IMG/VR virus record: IMGVR_UViG_3300011114_000862
Coordinates: 1-58,600 of that record
Length of the DNA stretch: 58,600 nt
Origin: a virus
Direction: 5' to 3' (one strand)
Made by a program: the position numbers and the translations under genes
Notes under the pieces: generated by a model
What the model was told of the DNA's origin: nothing
The model's input: the letters and a program-made list of their open reading frames with translations, nothing else
The model's database searches: none
In this document: positions 32,219 through 40,921 of the stretch, piece after piece
Layout: every line of letters begins with the position of its first letter
Position numbering within the stretch: position 1 is the stretch's first letter

Positions 32219-34920
32219 TGGCTGCAGATCAATATCTAGGAAATCCTCATCTTAAAAGAGCTAACACTAAAATAGAGTTTAGTGCGGATCATATTCAAGA
32301 ATTCATTAAATGTAAAAATGATCCGGTATATTTTTGTAAAAATTATGTAAAAATTGTAAGTTTAGATGATGGTGTAGTTCCTTTCAATATGCGGAAGTTT
32401 CAAGATAAACTTATTAAGAGATTTCATAAGCATCGTTTCAATATCTGCAAAATGCCTAGGCAGTGTGGAAAGGCATTATCTTTAGATACTCCTATTCCAA
32501 CTCCAAGTGGTTGGACAACTATGGGGGAAGTAAAGGTAGGTGACGAAATCCTATCTATAAAAGGAACTCCAACAATCGTCACTTTTAAGACAGATGTGAT
32601 GTATGACCACGATTGCTATAAAATATACTTTGATAATGGAGAAGAAATAATAGCAGATGCTGAGCATTTATGGGAAGTAAATAGTTCTTATTGGAGAAAT
32701 GGAAAGAAAGTAGTAACAACACAAGATATAGCAAAAGTTTATGAATCTAAAAATAAAAATAAGAGAGATAAGGAAGTAAAAGGTGCTTACTTTATAGATA
32801 TAAGTCTACCTCTAAATGTAGAACAAGATATAGAATTAAATATAGATCCATATCTTTTAGGGGTATGGTTGGGAGATGGGCATTCTAGTGATGGTAGAAT
32901 TATTGCTCATAAAGATGATTTTGAATATTATAAGACAAAAATAGAGATTGAGTATGAAAGAACTGATAATAACTGTATCAGATTTAAGATTTACAACTTA
33001 AAGAATAAGTTAAAAGATAGTAATCTATTAAAAAATAAACATATACCCCAAGAATATTTAAGAGCATCTTATAATCAAAGATTAGAACTCCTTCGTGGTC
33101 TTATGGATACTGGTGGAAGTGTTAAAAAGGGCACTAAATCATTTGAGTTTTATCAAAAAAACTATGAGTTAATATTACAGGTTGTTGAACTATTATCCAC
33201 ATTAGGAATAAAGTCAAAGGTACGACATAAGAAAATAAATGATTGTTATTATTATACTATTTCATTTACATCTACAGAAGTAATATTTAATCTTCCTAGA
33301 AAGATAACCTCAACAAAAAATAATAACACATCTAGACCTCAAGAAAAAAGACATTATATACAAAATATAGAAAATGTAGAAAGTGTTCCAGTAGCTTGCA
33401 TACAAGTCAATAGTGAAGATCACTTATTCTTATGTGGTAGAACATTTATCCCAACCCACAATACAACTACAGTTACTTCATATCTATTACATTATATAAT
33501 ATTTAATGATAATGTTAATATTGCTATATTGGCAAATAAAGCACAAACTGCAAAAGATATTTTAGGTAAACTTCAACTTGCCTATGAGAATTTACCCAAA
33601 TGGATGCAGCATGGGGTAAAGATATGGAATAAGGCATCACTAGAACTTGATAATGGTTCTAAAATTCTTGCTGCATCAACTTCAACCTCTGCAGTTCGAG
33701 GTGGTGCATATAATATTATTGTATTAGATGAATTTGCATTCATTCCAAATCAAATAGCAGAAGATTTTTTCAGTTCGGTATATCCAACCATTACATCTGG
33801 TCAAAATACTAAAGTTATTATAATTTCAACCCCAAAGGGTATGAATATGTTTTATAAACTTTGGACTGATGCAGAACGAGGTAAAAATGAATATGTACCA
33901 ACTGAAGTCCATTGGTCTGAAGTTCCAGGACGAGATCAAAAGTGGAAAGAACAGACTATTGCAAATACTTCTAAGGAACAATTTCAACAAGAATTTGAAT
34001 GTGATTTTCTTGGTTCTAGTGATACTCTAGTCAGTGCATCAAAATTAAAATGTTTAATATATGATGATCCAATAAAAAGAAGCAATGGTCTTGATGTATA
34101 TGTAAATCCAAAATCAGATCACAATTATCTTATGACTGTAGATGTATCAAGAGGTACGGAAAAGGATTATCATGCGTTTATATTATATGATATAACAAAT
34201 ATACCATATACAATCGCAGCAAAGTATAGGAATAATGAATTGACGCCTATGTTATATCCAGAGATAATATATCAAATAGCAGTAGCATATAATAATTCAT
34301 ATGTTTTAGTTGAAGTTAATGATATTGGTGAACAAATAGCAAAAGAATTACACTTCGATTTAGAATATGATAATTTATTAATGTGTTCTATGAGAGGTAG
34401 GGCAGGACAACTTGTTGGACAACAATTTTCTGGGAAAAAATCTCAACTTGGAATAAAAATGTCCAAACAAGTAAAACGAATAGGATGTTCAAATCTTAAA
34501 ACTATCATAGAGGATGATAAATTACTAATAAGGGATTATGAAATAATTAGTGAATTAACTACATTCATCTCTAAAAATGGATCGTTTGAAGCTGAGCAAG
34601 GATGTAATGATGACTTAGCAATGTGTTTAGTTATATTTTCATGGCTGATAGTTCAAGATTATTTTAAAGATATGACGAACAATGATGTTCGTAAACGAAT
34701 TTATGAAGAACAAAAAGATCAAATTGATCAAGATATGGCTCCATTTGGATTTATTTTGAATGGTATGGATGATGAAGAACAGGAAACTGTAGATAAAAAT
34801 ACCGGAGATAGGTGGTTATCTATTGATGCTAAAGAGCAGGATGGATTACTTAATTCTGAAAAGTGGAATACTGATGAATATGGAGATGTATCCACATTAT
34901 GGGAATATAGTAATTATTGA
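32218..34920 (+). CDS. 17: Terminase large subunit gp17, intein-containing
   Basis: 900-residue precursor; removal of a 330-residue intein (residues 86-415) leaves 570 aa, in line with gp17 (T4: 610). gp17 is the packaging ATPase and headful nuclease at the portal. Exteins: N-terminal YFCKNYVKIVSLDDG, the Walker A formed only after splicing (RQCGK + TTTVTSY), Walker B IIVLDEFAFIP, then IISTPKGMNMFY (motif III type). The nuclease domain has catalytic-type acidic residues in MTVDVSRGTEKDYHA and VEVNDIGE. The unspliced precursor cannot be an active ATPase because the P-loop is split. The start overlaps the previous stop. Confidence 0.95.
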   Translation: MAADQYLGNPHLKRANTKIEFSADHIQEFIKCKNDPVYFCKNYVKIVSLDDGVVPFNMRKFQDKLIKRFHKHRFNICKMPRQCGKALSLDTPIPTPSGWTTMGEVKVGDEILSIKGTPTIVTFKTDVMYDHDCYKIYFDNGEEIIADAEHLWEVNSSYWRNGKKVVTTQDIAKVYESKNKNKRDKEVKGAYFIDISLPLNVEQDIELNIDPYLLGVWLGDGHSSDGRIIAHKDDFEYYKTKIEIEYERTDNNCIRFKIYNLKNKLKDSNLLKNKHIPQEYLRASYNQRLELLRGLMDTGGSVKKGTKSFEFYQKNYELILQVVELLSTLGIKSKVRHKKINDCYYYTISFTSTEVIFNLPRKITSTKNNNTSRPQEKRHYIQNIENVESVPVACIQVNSEDHLFLCGRTFIPTHNTTTVTSYLLHYIIFNDNVNIAILANKAQTAKDILGKLQLAYENLPKWMQHGVKIWNKASLELDNGSKILAASTSTSAVRGGAYNIIVLDEFAFIPNQIAEDFFSSVYPTITSGQNTKVIIISTPKGMNMFYKLWTDAERGKNEYVPTEVHWSEVPGRDQKWKEQTIANTSKEQFQQEFECDFLGSSDTLVSASKLKCLIYDDPIKRSNGLDVYVNPKSDHNYLMTVDVSRGTEKDYHAFILYDITNIPYTIAAKYRNNELTPMLYPEIIYQIAVAYNNSYVLVEVNDIGEQIAKELHFDLEYDNLLMCSMRGRAGQLVGQQFSGKKSQLGIKMSKQVKRIGCSNLKTIIEDDKLLIRDYEIISELTTFISKNGSFEAEQGCNDDLAMCLVIFSWLIVQDYFKDMTNNDVRKRIYEEQKDQIDQDMAPFGFILNGMDDEEQETVDKNTGDRWLSIDAKEQDGLLNSEKWNTDEYGDVSTLWEYSNY
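32473..33462 (+). mobile_element. Class 3-type intein with LAGLIDADG domain in gp17
   Basis: 330-residue intein inserted in the P-loop between GK and T. The first residue is Ala (ALSLDTPIPTPSGW), not Cys or Ser. The Trp-Cys-Thr triplet that defines class 3 inteins is present: Trp67 in DAEHLWEV (block B), Cys309 in VACIQV (block F) and Thr328 in the terminal PTHN. The C-terminal Asn330 is followed by Thr as +1 residue. The homing endonuclease has LLGVWLGDG (Asp135 intact) and LRGLMDTGG, where the second catalytic Asp is Gly214. Splicing therefore looks competent while DNA cleavage is probably impaired. Confidence 0.92.
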
Positions 34921-34936
34921 GATAATTCTTTTATTT

Positions 34937-34944
34937 TATAAATA
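34937..34944 (+). promoter_or_regulatory. Late promoter candidate (TATAAATA)
   Basis: Perfect T4-type TATAAATA in the 61-base gap between gp17 and gp18, 38-45 bases before the gp18 start. The gap also holds the ribosome site AAGAGGT at about 34970. Confidence 0.55.
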
Positions 34945-34981
34945 CCTTTAGAGAAAATAGACTTCTTCAAGAGGTAAACAG

Positions 34982-37147
34982 ATGGCGGTAAATTTAGTGT
35001 CTCCCGGTATTTTAACCAGAGAGGTTGATTTAACTTTAGGACGAATTCAAACTACTAATGTAAATGTAGGAGTTATTGCTGGACCTTTTGAAAAGGGTCC
35101 AATAAATCAACCTATATTGATTAAAAGTGAAAAAGAACTTTTAAGTATTTTTGGAAAGCCTGTTACTAAAGACTTTCAATCTGAATATTGGCTATCTGCA
35201 GCATCATATTTATCATATGGTGGTCATTTAAGAGTAATTAGAACAAGTAGCACTGAATTAAGAAATGCAAATATTGGTGTTTCCACCGCTAATGTTTCAT
35301 CTTTAGTTATAAATTCAAAGGATGATTTTGAAATAAACTATCCTGATGTATCTAATTGGTATTTTGCATCCAGAAATGCAGGTTCTTGGGCAAATAAAGT
35401 TAAAGTTTGTGTAATAGATAATTTTGCCGATCAAATTATCTCTGGAATTAACACTACAAGTTTGGTTTCGATTGGTGTTACCGTTGGGTATGGAGTAACT
35501 CAATCATTAAGTGGTCGCACTGTGAATGTAGGAACTTCAGTAACTACATATACAACTGAATATATTAGAGGTTTGATTACTGGAATTGGTAATAGTGAGA
35601 TTTATATAAAAATTACTGATATGATATCTCCAAATACTGGAATATCATCTCCAATAGAATATAAAATACCAGGTTCAACATCAGGAAATGCATACTCATT
35701 TGTAGGTACTGGAACCACTATCAACATTGTTAATTCATCAGGTATTACTACTGCAACATTAACATCTGCTACTGTTTCAGATTGGTATAATCAACAAACT
35801 TTAGGATTGACTAATTCTACAGTATATTGGAAAAATATTGCTAATAAACCTGGAACCTCAACATATGCAGCAGATAGGAATTCTAAAAATGATGAACTTC
35901 ATGTAGTTGTAATTGATGATTCAGGTTCAGTTAGTGGAATTGTTGGGAATCTATTAGAGAAATTCACTTTCCTAACTAAATCTACTGATGGAAAATCAAT
36001 TCCATCTGAAAATATATACTATAAAAATTATTTAACCAATAATTCGAATTATATCTACCCTGGAAAAGTTTTATACTCATCTGCACCTTCTAAATTAATT
36101 CCAACTGTAGGTAATGTTTCACAATTTACCACTACAACTGGAAATTGGGGTCAAGAAACCTCCAATATTGCATTCGCACCAGTAGGTAGTATATCATATA
36201 GTCTTACCGGTGGGGTAGATTATTCTGGAGTGGGTGGATATTCTGCAACATTAAGTAATATTATATCATCATACCAAGTAGTTTTAGACAAACCTGAGTT
36301 AAATATAAATTATTTAATTGGTGGTCCATCTGGAATCACAAAATATGAATCCCAATCTAAGGCAAACTCAATATTAGCAATTGCTGAAAGTAGAAAGGAT
36401 TGTGTTGCTGTAATATCTCCATTCCGAGGAAGTGTGATTGGTAATTCTAATTCAGATGTACAAACTGCAGATATTATAGATTTCTTTGAAGGTGTTCAAT
36501 CGAGTTCTTATGGTATTCTCGATAGTGGATATAAGTATGTTTTTGATAGATTTAATAATAAATTTGAATATATCCCATGTAATGCAGATGTTGCTGGTTT
36601 ATTAGCAAGAACTGCATCTGAAAGATATCCTTGGTTCTCACCTGCAGGAACTTCTAGAGGTTCTTTGAAAAATGCAATTAAGTTAGCATACAATCCAAAT
36701 AATAGTCAGCGTGATGACTTATACACTAAGAGAATTAATCCTATTATAACTACAAAAGATAGTGGAATAATATTATTTGGAGATAAAACTGCATTAAGTA
36801 GTTCCTCCGCATTTGATAGAATTAATGTTAGACAATTATTCCTAGTTCTAGAAGATACTATTGAAAATTCTGCAAGACAGCAATTATTTGAATTTAATGA
36901 CGAAATTACAAGAATTAACTTTGTAAATATTATAGATCCATATCTCCGTGATGTACAATCAAAACGAGGTATTACTGAATATTTAATAGTTTGTGATGAA
37001 TCCAATAATACTCCAGAGATAATTGACAATAATGAGTTTAAAGCTGACATTTATGTAAAACCTGCAAGATCAATTAACTTTATTGGATTAACTTTTGTTG
37101 CTACTCGTACTGGACTCAACTTCTCTGAAGTTGTGGGTACTGTTTAA
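34982..37147 (+). CDS. 18: Tail sheath protein gp18
   Basis: 721-residue contractile sheath protein (T4: 659). The start MAVNLVSPGILTREVDLTLG, then NVGVIAGPFEKGPINQPILI, is the conserved sheath N-terminal domain. The C-terminal domain with DLYTKRINPIITTKDSGIILFGDKTAL, INVRQLFLVLEDTIENSARQ and RGITEYLIVCDESNNTPEII provides the interlocking core. The middle (about residues 170-370) is variable and beta-rich, probably surface-exposed on the tail. A good ribosome site precedes it. Confidence 0.96.
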   Translation: MAVNLVSPGILTREVDLTLGRIQTTNVNVGVIAGPFEKGPINQPILIKSEKELLSIFGKPVTKDFQSEYWLSAASYLSYGGHLRVIRTSSTELRNANIGVSTANVSSLVINSKDDFEINYPDVSNWYFASRNAGSWANKVKVCVIDNFADQIISGINTTSLVSIGVTVGYGVTQSLSGRTVNVGTSVTTYTTEYIRGLITGIGNSEIYIKITDMISPNTGISSPIEYKIPGSTSGNAYSFVGTGTTINIVNSSGITTATLTSATVSDWYNQQTLGLTNSTVYWKNIANKPGTSTYAADRNSKNDELHVVVIDDSGSVSGIVGNLLEKFTFLTKSTDGKSIPSENIYYKNYLTNNSNYIYPGKVLYSSAPSKLIPTVGNVSQFTTTTGNWGQETSNIAFAPVGSISYSLTGGVDYSGVGGYSATLSNIISSYQVVLDKPELNINYLIGGPSGITKYESQSKANSILAIAESRKDCVAVISPFRGSVIGNSNSDVQTADIIDFFEGVQSSSYGILDSGYKYVFDRFNNKFEYIPCNADVAGLLARTASERYPWFSPAGTSRGSLKNAIKLAYNPNNSQRDDLYTKRINPIITTKDSGIILFGDKTALSSSSAFDRINVRQLFLVLEDTIENSARQQLFEFNDEITRINFVNIIDPYLRDVQSKRGITEYLIVCDESNNTPEIIDNNEFKADIYVKPARSINFIGLTFVATRTGLNFSEVVGTV

Positions 37148-37176
37148 TTTAAAAATTTATTTCTAGGAGTAATCAG

Positions 37177-37881
37177 ATGCCTAAGTTTAACGAAAGAACT
37201 TTACTTAATTTTAGATCCCAATTAGCAGGAGGTGGTGCTAGATCCAACCTATTTGAGTGTGCTTTGCAATTTCCAGTTCTAGATGGTGATGCTACTGCCA
37301 ATTTAAATAATAATGATAATTTAACAAAATCACGATTTTTCATAAAATCAACTCAAATTCCTAGTTCATCTATAGGAACTATAAATGTTCCATTTAGAGG
37401 TAGAAATTTAAAAGTTGCAGGAGATAGAACATTTGAACCCTGGACTATTACAGTTATTAATGATACTGACTTCACCCTTAGGCATACTTTTGAAACATGG
37501 ATGAATTTCATCAATAGACATGGAGATAATGCAGGAATAATAAATCCTGCTTCATATCAGACAAATATGGATGTTATGCAACTATCCAGATCTGCTGATA
37601 ATAATACCATCCCATCCGGATCTGGAAATGCTACTATCACTCCAAATACGAACTCTAGGTCCAGTACTGATAAGAACTATGGAATTTTAAGACAATATAG
37701 ATTCTATGGAGTGTATCCTTCAGATGTAAGTACAATTGAATTATCTTATGATAGTGCCGATACAATTCAGGAATTTTCAGTAACTTTCCAAACTCAATAT
37801 TGGGATGTTGTTGCTCCTGGTGACAATAATCAAGGTACTATTAATACTGGTAATATTATTGCTTCTTCACAACTAACCTAA
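37177..37881 (+). CDS. 19: Tail tube protein gp19
   Basis: 234-residue tail tube subunit, stacked as hexamers inside the sheath. T4 gp19 is 163 aa; cyanophage versions are longer. LFECALQFPVLD, FFIKSTQIPSSSIGTINVPFRGRNLKVAGDRTFEPWTITVINDTDF, FETWMNFINRHGDN and QEFSVTFQTQYWDVV are typical of the T4-like tube family. The ribosome site TAGGAG lies about 8 bases upstream. gp20 follows after 29 bases. Confidence 0.95.
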   Translation: MPKFNERTLLNFRSQLAGGGARSNLFECALQFPVLDGDATANLNNNDNLTKSRFFIKSTQIPSSSIGTINVPFRGRNLKVAGDRTFEPWTITVINDTDFTLRHTFETWMNFINRHGDNAGIINPASYQTNMDVMQLSRSADNNTIPSGSGNATITPNTNSRSSTDKNYGILRQYRFYGVYPSDVSTIELSYDSADTIQEFSVTFQTQYWDVVAPGDNNQGTINTGNIIASSQLT

Positions 37882-37910
37882 ATAATACACTACTCATAAA
37901 ATTGTGATTA

Positions 37911-39599
37911 ATGGCTAAATTATTTGGTTTTAAGATTGAAGATACTGGAGATAGTAAGAATAGTAAAATATTATCTCCAGTTCCACCCAATAATGAAGAT
38001 AGTTCTGATTATTATATAACTAGTGGTTTTTATGGGCAATATGTAGATATTGAGGGTGTTTATAAAAATGAGGCAGATTTAGTTAGAAGATATCGAGAGA
38101 TGTCTTTGCAACCAGAATGTGATAGTGCTATAGAAGATATTATAAATGAGGCTATTGTATCAGATTTAAATGATAGTCCTGTTCAAATAGAATTATCAAA
38201 TCTTCCAGCATCAGATAAATTAAAAGAGGTAATAAGAAAAGAATTTAAATATCTAAAAGAAATGATGGACTTCGATAAGAAGGCTCATGAGATATTTAGA
38301 AATTGGTATATTGATGGACGAATATTTTATCATAAGGTTATAGATATATCTAATCCAGAAGATGGAATTAAAGAAGTACGATATATTGATCCTCTGAAAA
38401 TAAAATATATACGAAAACTTAAAAAAACTCAACAAAGCACTCTTGCTAAACAAGTAAGATCAATGCTTTCAGATAGGGATATTAACGATCAAACCAATCC
38501 AGAAATTGAGGAATATTATTTATATGACCCAAATGTAGGATATTCTGCTACAAAAACAAATACTCAAACAAGTTTTAGTGCAGGATCTCAAGCAATTAAA
38601 ATAACTAAAGATTCTATTGTTTTTATTACATCTGGACTTGTAGATAGAAATAGACAAACAGTACTATCATATCTACATAAAGCAATTAAATCTCTCAATC
38701 AACTACGAATGATTGAAGATAGTTTGGTGATTTATAGACTATCCCGTGCTCCAGAAAGAAGAATTTTCTATATTGATGTCGGAAATCTTCCAAAGATTAA
38801 AGCTGAACAGTATATGCGAGATACGATGAATAGATATCGTAATAAATTAGTATATAATGCAGATACTGGTGAAATTAAGGATGATAGGAAATATATGGCT
38901 ATGCTTGAGGACTACTGGTTACCTCGTCGTGAAGGTGGAAGAGGTACTGAAGTAACTACACTTGCTGGAGGGCAGAATTTAGGAGAGTTAAGTGATATTG
39001 AATACTTCCAAAAGAAATTATACAAATCTTTAGGAGTACCATCAACTCGGTTAGATAGTGGTGGTGGATTTAATCTTGGAAGATCATCTGAAATTTTGAG
39101 AGATGAACTAAAATTCACAAGATTTGTAGGGAGATTGAGAAAAAGATTTTCTCAAATATTTATAGATTTACTTAAGACTCAACTTATTTTAAAAAATATT
39201 GTTACGATAGATGATTGGGAAAGATTAAACGATCACATTCAATTTAATTTCTTATATGATAATCATTTTTCAGATCTAAAGAAAAATGAAATAATGAACG
39301 ATAAGTTGGGAGTGGTTGCTGCAATGGATCCATACCTAGGTCGTTACTTTTCTGCAGATTATGTAAGACGAACTATACTTGGTCAGTCTGATAGTGAAAT
39401 TATTGAAATAGATCAACAAATTCAAAAAGAAATTGAAGAAGGTATAATTCCAGATCCAAAATCTATGATGCAACCTAATATAGATGCTCAACAATTAAGT
39501 CAAGTGGGACAAGTTGGGGGTGAAACTTTAGGGGCACCTATGAAAGAACCTGGAGTATCTGATACCAGTACTTCAGCTCCAGAAACTGGACAGATATAA
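37911..39599 (+). CDS. 20: Portal protein gp20
   Basis: 562-residue portal vertex protein (T4: 524), a dodecameric ring through which DNA is packaged and ejected. It is the usual marker gene for cyanomyoviruses. Diagnostic stretches include LVRRYREMSLQPECDSAIEDIINEAIV, WYIDGRIFYHKVID, YIDPLKIKYIRKL, LNQLRMIEDSLVIYRLSRAPERRIFYIDVGNLPK, DYWLPRREGGRGTEVTTLAGG and FQKKLYKSLGVPSTRL. The C-terminal 40 residues are low-complexity (Gln, Gly, Pro, Thr). A late-promoter-like box overlaps its stop. Confidence 0.97.
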   Translation: MAKLFGFKIEDTGDSKNSKILSPVPPNNEDSSDYYITSGFYGQYVDIEGVYKNEADLVRRYREMSLQPECDSAIEDIINEAIVSDLNDSPVQIELSNLPASDKLKEVIRKEFKYLKEMMDFDKKAHEIFRNWYIDGRIFYHKVIDISNPEDGIKEVRYIDPLKIKYIRKLKKTQQSTLAKQVRSMLSDRDINDQTNPEIEEYYLYDPNVGYSATKTNTQTSFSAGSQAIKITKDSIVFITSGLVDRNRQTVLSYLHKAIKSLNQLRMIEDSLVIYRLSRAPERRIFYIDVGNLPKIKAEQYMRDTMNRYRNKLVYNADTGEIKDDRKYMAMLEDYWLPRREGGRGTEVTTLAGGQNLGELSDIEYFQKKLYKSLGVPSTRLDSGGGFNLGRSSEILRDELKFTRFVGRLRKRFSQIFIDLLKTQLILKNIVTIDDWERLNDHIQFNFLYDNHFSDLKKNEIMNDKLGVVAAMDPYLGRYFSADYVRRTILGQSDSEIIEIDQQIQKEIEEGIIPDPKSMMQPNIDAQQLSQVGQVGGETLGAPMKEPGVSDTSTSAPETGQI

Positions 39600-39602
39600 A
39601 TA
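39595..39602 (+). promoter_or_regulatory. Late promoter candidate (TATAAATA)
   Basis: Perfect TATAAATA spanning the gp20 stop codon, 26-33 bases before the gp67-like start. Confidence 0.5.
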
Positions 39603-39627
39603 ACCACGAATAGTATATTTAAATTGT

Positions 39628-39795
39628 ATGGAAAATTTAGTAAGTATGATTATTTCTGATGAAAGTCCTGCAGAAATAAGCGACAAAATTAAAGAGATAC
39701 TTTACACCAAAGCAGCAGAAAATGTAGATACACTTAAACCTTATATTGCTTCTGCATTATTTGGAGAAGATGATGTGGATTATGAAGATGCATGA
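39628..39795 (+). CDS. 67: Prohead core protein gp67-like, 55 aa
   Basis: 55-residue protein (MENLVSMIISDESPAEISDK ... VDTLKPYIASALFGEDDVDYEDA). Position straight after the portal gene, small size, amphipathic helix and acidic C-terminus match T4 gp67 (pip), a prohead core protein that is degraded by gp21. It is shorter than T4 gp67 (80 aa) and sequence similarity is modest, so identity rests on context and pattern. The last 33 bases are repeated about 740 bases downstream. It overlaps the next gene by 14 bases. Confidence 0.68.
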   Translation: MENLVSMIISDESPAEISDKIKEILYTKAAENVDTLKPYIASALFGEDDVDYEDA

Positions 39796-40477
39796 TGAAG
39801 GATATATGGCAAGAAGTGAATTCGATACAATTATCAAGGCAGTTTCTTTATTGAGAAAAAATATAAAAAAAGGAAATCAACAACTTCCTGCCTGGGTTCA
39901 ATCAAAAATAACAAAGGCAACAGATTATATCGATACTGCCGCAGATTATCTTAATAGTGATGAAGAAGTATCTGAGGCATGTTGGGACGGATATACTGCA
40001 AAAGGTATGAAGAAAAAGGGTAAAAAAATGGTTCCAAACTGTGTTCCTACAAATGAGCAAGTAAGTGATACATCTACTCCCCAAGAAACGTTTGATAGAC
40101 AAGTTAATGCCACAACAGGATTACCCCCAGAACTTAAAATAAAAGTTCTTTCATCTGCCGCCAAACTTCATCCGGCAGCAAAAAAAACCTTCGAGTCCTT
40201 TATGGTCGAAGCATCTGCTACCTGGCAAAGAAAAGAAGGTAAAAATCCTGAAGGTGGTTTAAATGCTGCTGGAGTTGCTTCTTATAGAAGACAAAATCCA
40301 GGATCAAAATTACAAACTGCCGTTACAACAAAACCCTCAAAATTAAAACCAGGATCTAAAGATGCCAAGCGTAGAAAATCATTCTGCGCACGTATGGGAG
40401 GAGTAGATGGACCTATGAAAGATGAAAAAGGGCGCCCAACCAGAAAAGCATTGGCACTAAGGAAGTGGAATTGTTAG
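39782..40477 (+). CDS. Modular basic head-associated protein (DUF6321-like C-terminus), 231 aa
   Basis: Three modules. First, HDEGYMARSEFDTIIKAV...LPAWVQSKITKATDYIDTAADYL, a helical domain frequent in marine phages. Second, a short EACWDGYTAKGMKKKGKKMVPNCV motif. Third, a basic C-terminal domain, SATWQRKEGKNPEGGLNAAG...SFCARMGGVDGPM...RKALALRKWNC, matching DUF6321. TFESFMVEASA before the last module resembles the capsid-targeting and cleavage consensus of T4 internal proteins, so gp21 might release the basic domain in the head. Start choice: the ATG at 39782 keeps the whole first module; 39806 has a closer AAGG. The ORF is open further upstream to 39746, but that part overlaps gp67. Confidence 0.7.
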   Translation: MKMHDEGYMARSEFDTIIKAVSLLRKNIKKGNQQLPAWVQSKITKATDYIDTAADYLNSDEEVSEACWDGYTAKGMKKKGKKMVPNCVPTNEQVSDTSTPQETFDRQVNATTGLPPELKIKVLSSAAKLHPAAKKTFESFMVEASATWQRKEGKNPEGGLNAAGVASYRRQNPGSKLQTAVTTKPSKLKPGSKDAKRRKSFCARMGGVDGPMKDEKGRPTRKALALRKWNC

Positions 40478-40478
40478 T

Positions 40479-40535
40479 ATGGAAATTGAAGATATTATTT
40501 TAAAAGAAGATGATGTGGATTATGAAGATGCATGA
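40479..40535 (+). pseudogene. Remnant duplicate of the gp67-like C-terminus
   Basis: An 18-codon ORF (MEIEDIILKEDDVDYEDA) whose last ten codons are almost the same as the gp67-like C-terminus (GEDDVDYEDA). Bases 40505-40537 equal 39765-39797. It looks like the residue of a tandem duplication, with too little left to fold as a core protein. Confidence 0.5.
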
Positions 40536-40537
40536 TG
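40505..40537 (+). repeat. 33-bp direct repeat of 39765-39797
   Basis: Exact 33-base copy of the end of the gp67-like gene, offset by 740 bases. After a one-base insertion the match resumes with AAGGATAT. Both copies lie across the junction between an acidic tail and the start of an EGY...SEF protein. Confidence 0.8.
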
Positions 40538-40699
40538 GAAGGATATTCTGATTTATCTGAGTTCTTTTCTATTGTAGAAAAGGCAAAAAGTGAAAAGAAA
40601 CATAAAAAAGAACAATTCAAGTCCAAAGATGACTTGGAATACAACGGCAAGTACAGCATTAACCCAATCGGGTGGAACTCAATGCACGGCACAAATTAA
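40532..40699 (+). CDS. Truncated paralogue of the 39782 protein N-terminus, 55 aa
   Basis: 55-residue ORF (MMEGYSDLSEFFSIVEKAKSEKKHKKEQFKSK ...) whose first residues parallel EGYMARSEFDTIIKAV of the gene at 39782. It is lysine-rich. It follows the gp67-tail remnant exactly as the 39782 gene follows gp67, so it is probably the second half of a partial tandem duplication. It overlaps the next ORF by about 70 bases, an overlap long enough to doubt that both are translated in full. Confidence 0.4.
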   Translation: MMEGYSDLSEFFSIVEKAKSEKKHKKEQFKSKDDLEYNGKYSINPIGWNSMHGTN

Positions 40700-40835
40700 A
40701 GGAACTATCAGGATAACTGTTGCTGGAACAATTATTCCACAAGTATCTCTAGAAAATGCTGCTGCTGGTATAGTTCAACCGAACTCATATTTTAAAGTAA
40801 GTAGAATAGGTTCTGCAACCACTTCATATAATTAA
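40629..40835 (+). CDS. Small virion-type beta domain protein, 68 aa
   Basis: 68 residues from the ATG at 40629 (MTWNTTASTALTQSGGTQ ...). The core TAQIKGTIRITVAGTIIPQVSLENAAAGIVQPNSYFKVSRIG resembles a C-terminal beta domain that in cyanophages is usually part of larger virion proteins; here it stands alone. A GTG start at 40590 would add 13 basic residues. Probably a decoration or fibre-tip type domain; it may act with the protein encoded at 40922. Function inferred only. Confidence 0.5.
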   Translation: MTWNTTASTALTQSGGTQCTAQIKGTIRITVAGTIIPQVSLENAAAGIVQPNSYFKVSRIGSATTSYN

Positions 40836-40890
40836 TATGAAAATTGAACGAAAACATATATCTAATAATGTTATTGGGAAATTGTAAAGT

Positions 40891-40898
40891 AATAAATA
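40891..40898 (+). promoter_or_regulatory. Late-promoter-like box (AATAAATA)
   Basis: AATAAATA in the 86-base gap before the gene at 40922, 24-31 bases from its start. Confidence 0.4.
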
Positions 40899-40921
40899 AC
40901 TAATATAACTACTGAAACATA

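Noticed and set aside
40532-40835. Programmed frameshift joining the 40532 and 40629 ORFs
   Set aside because: There is an A-rich run, but the shift needed is +1, not the -1 expected from A-runs, and the duplication explains the short ORF.
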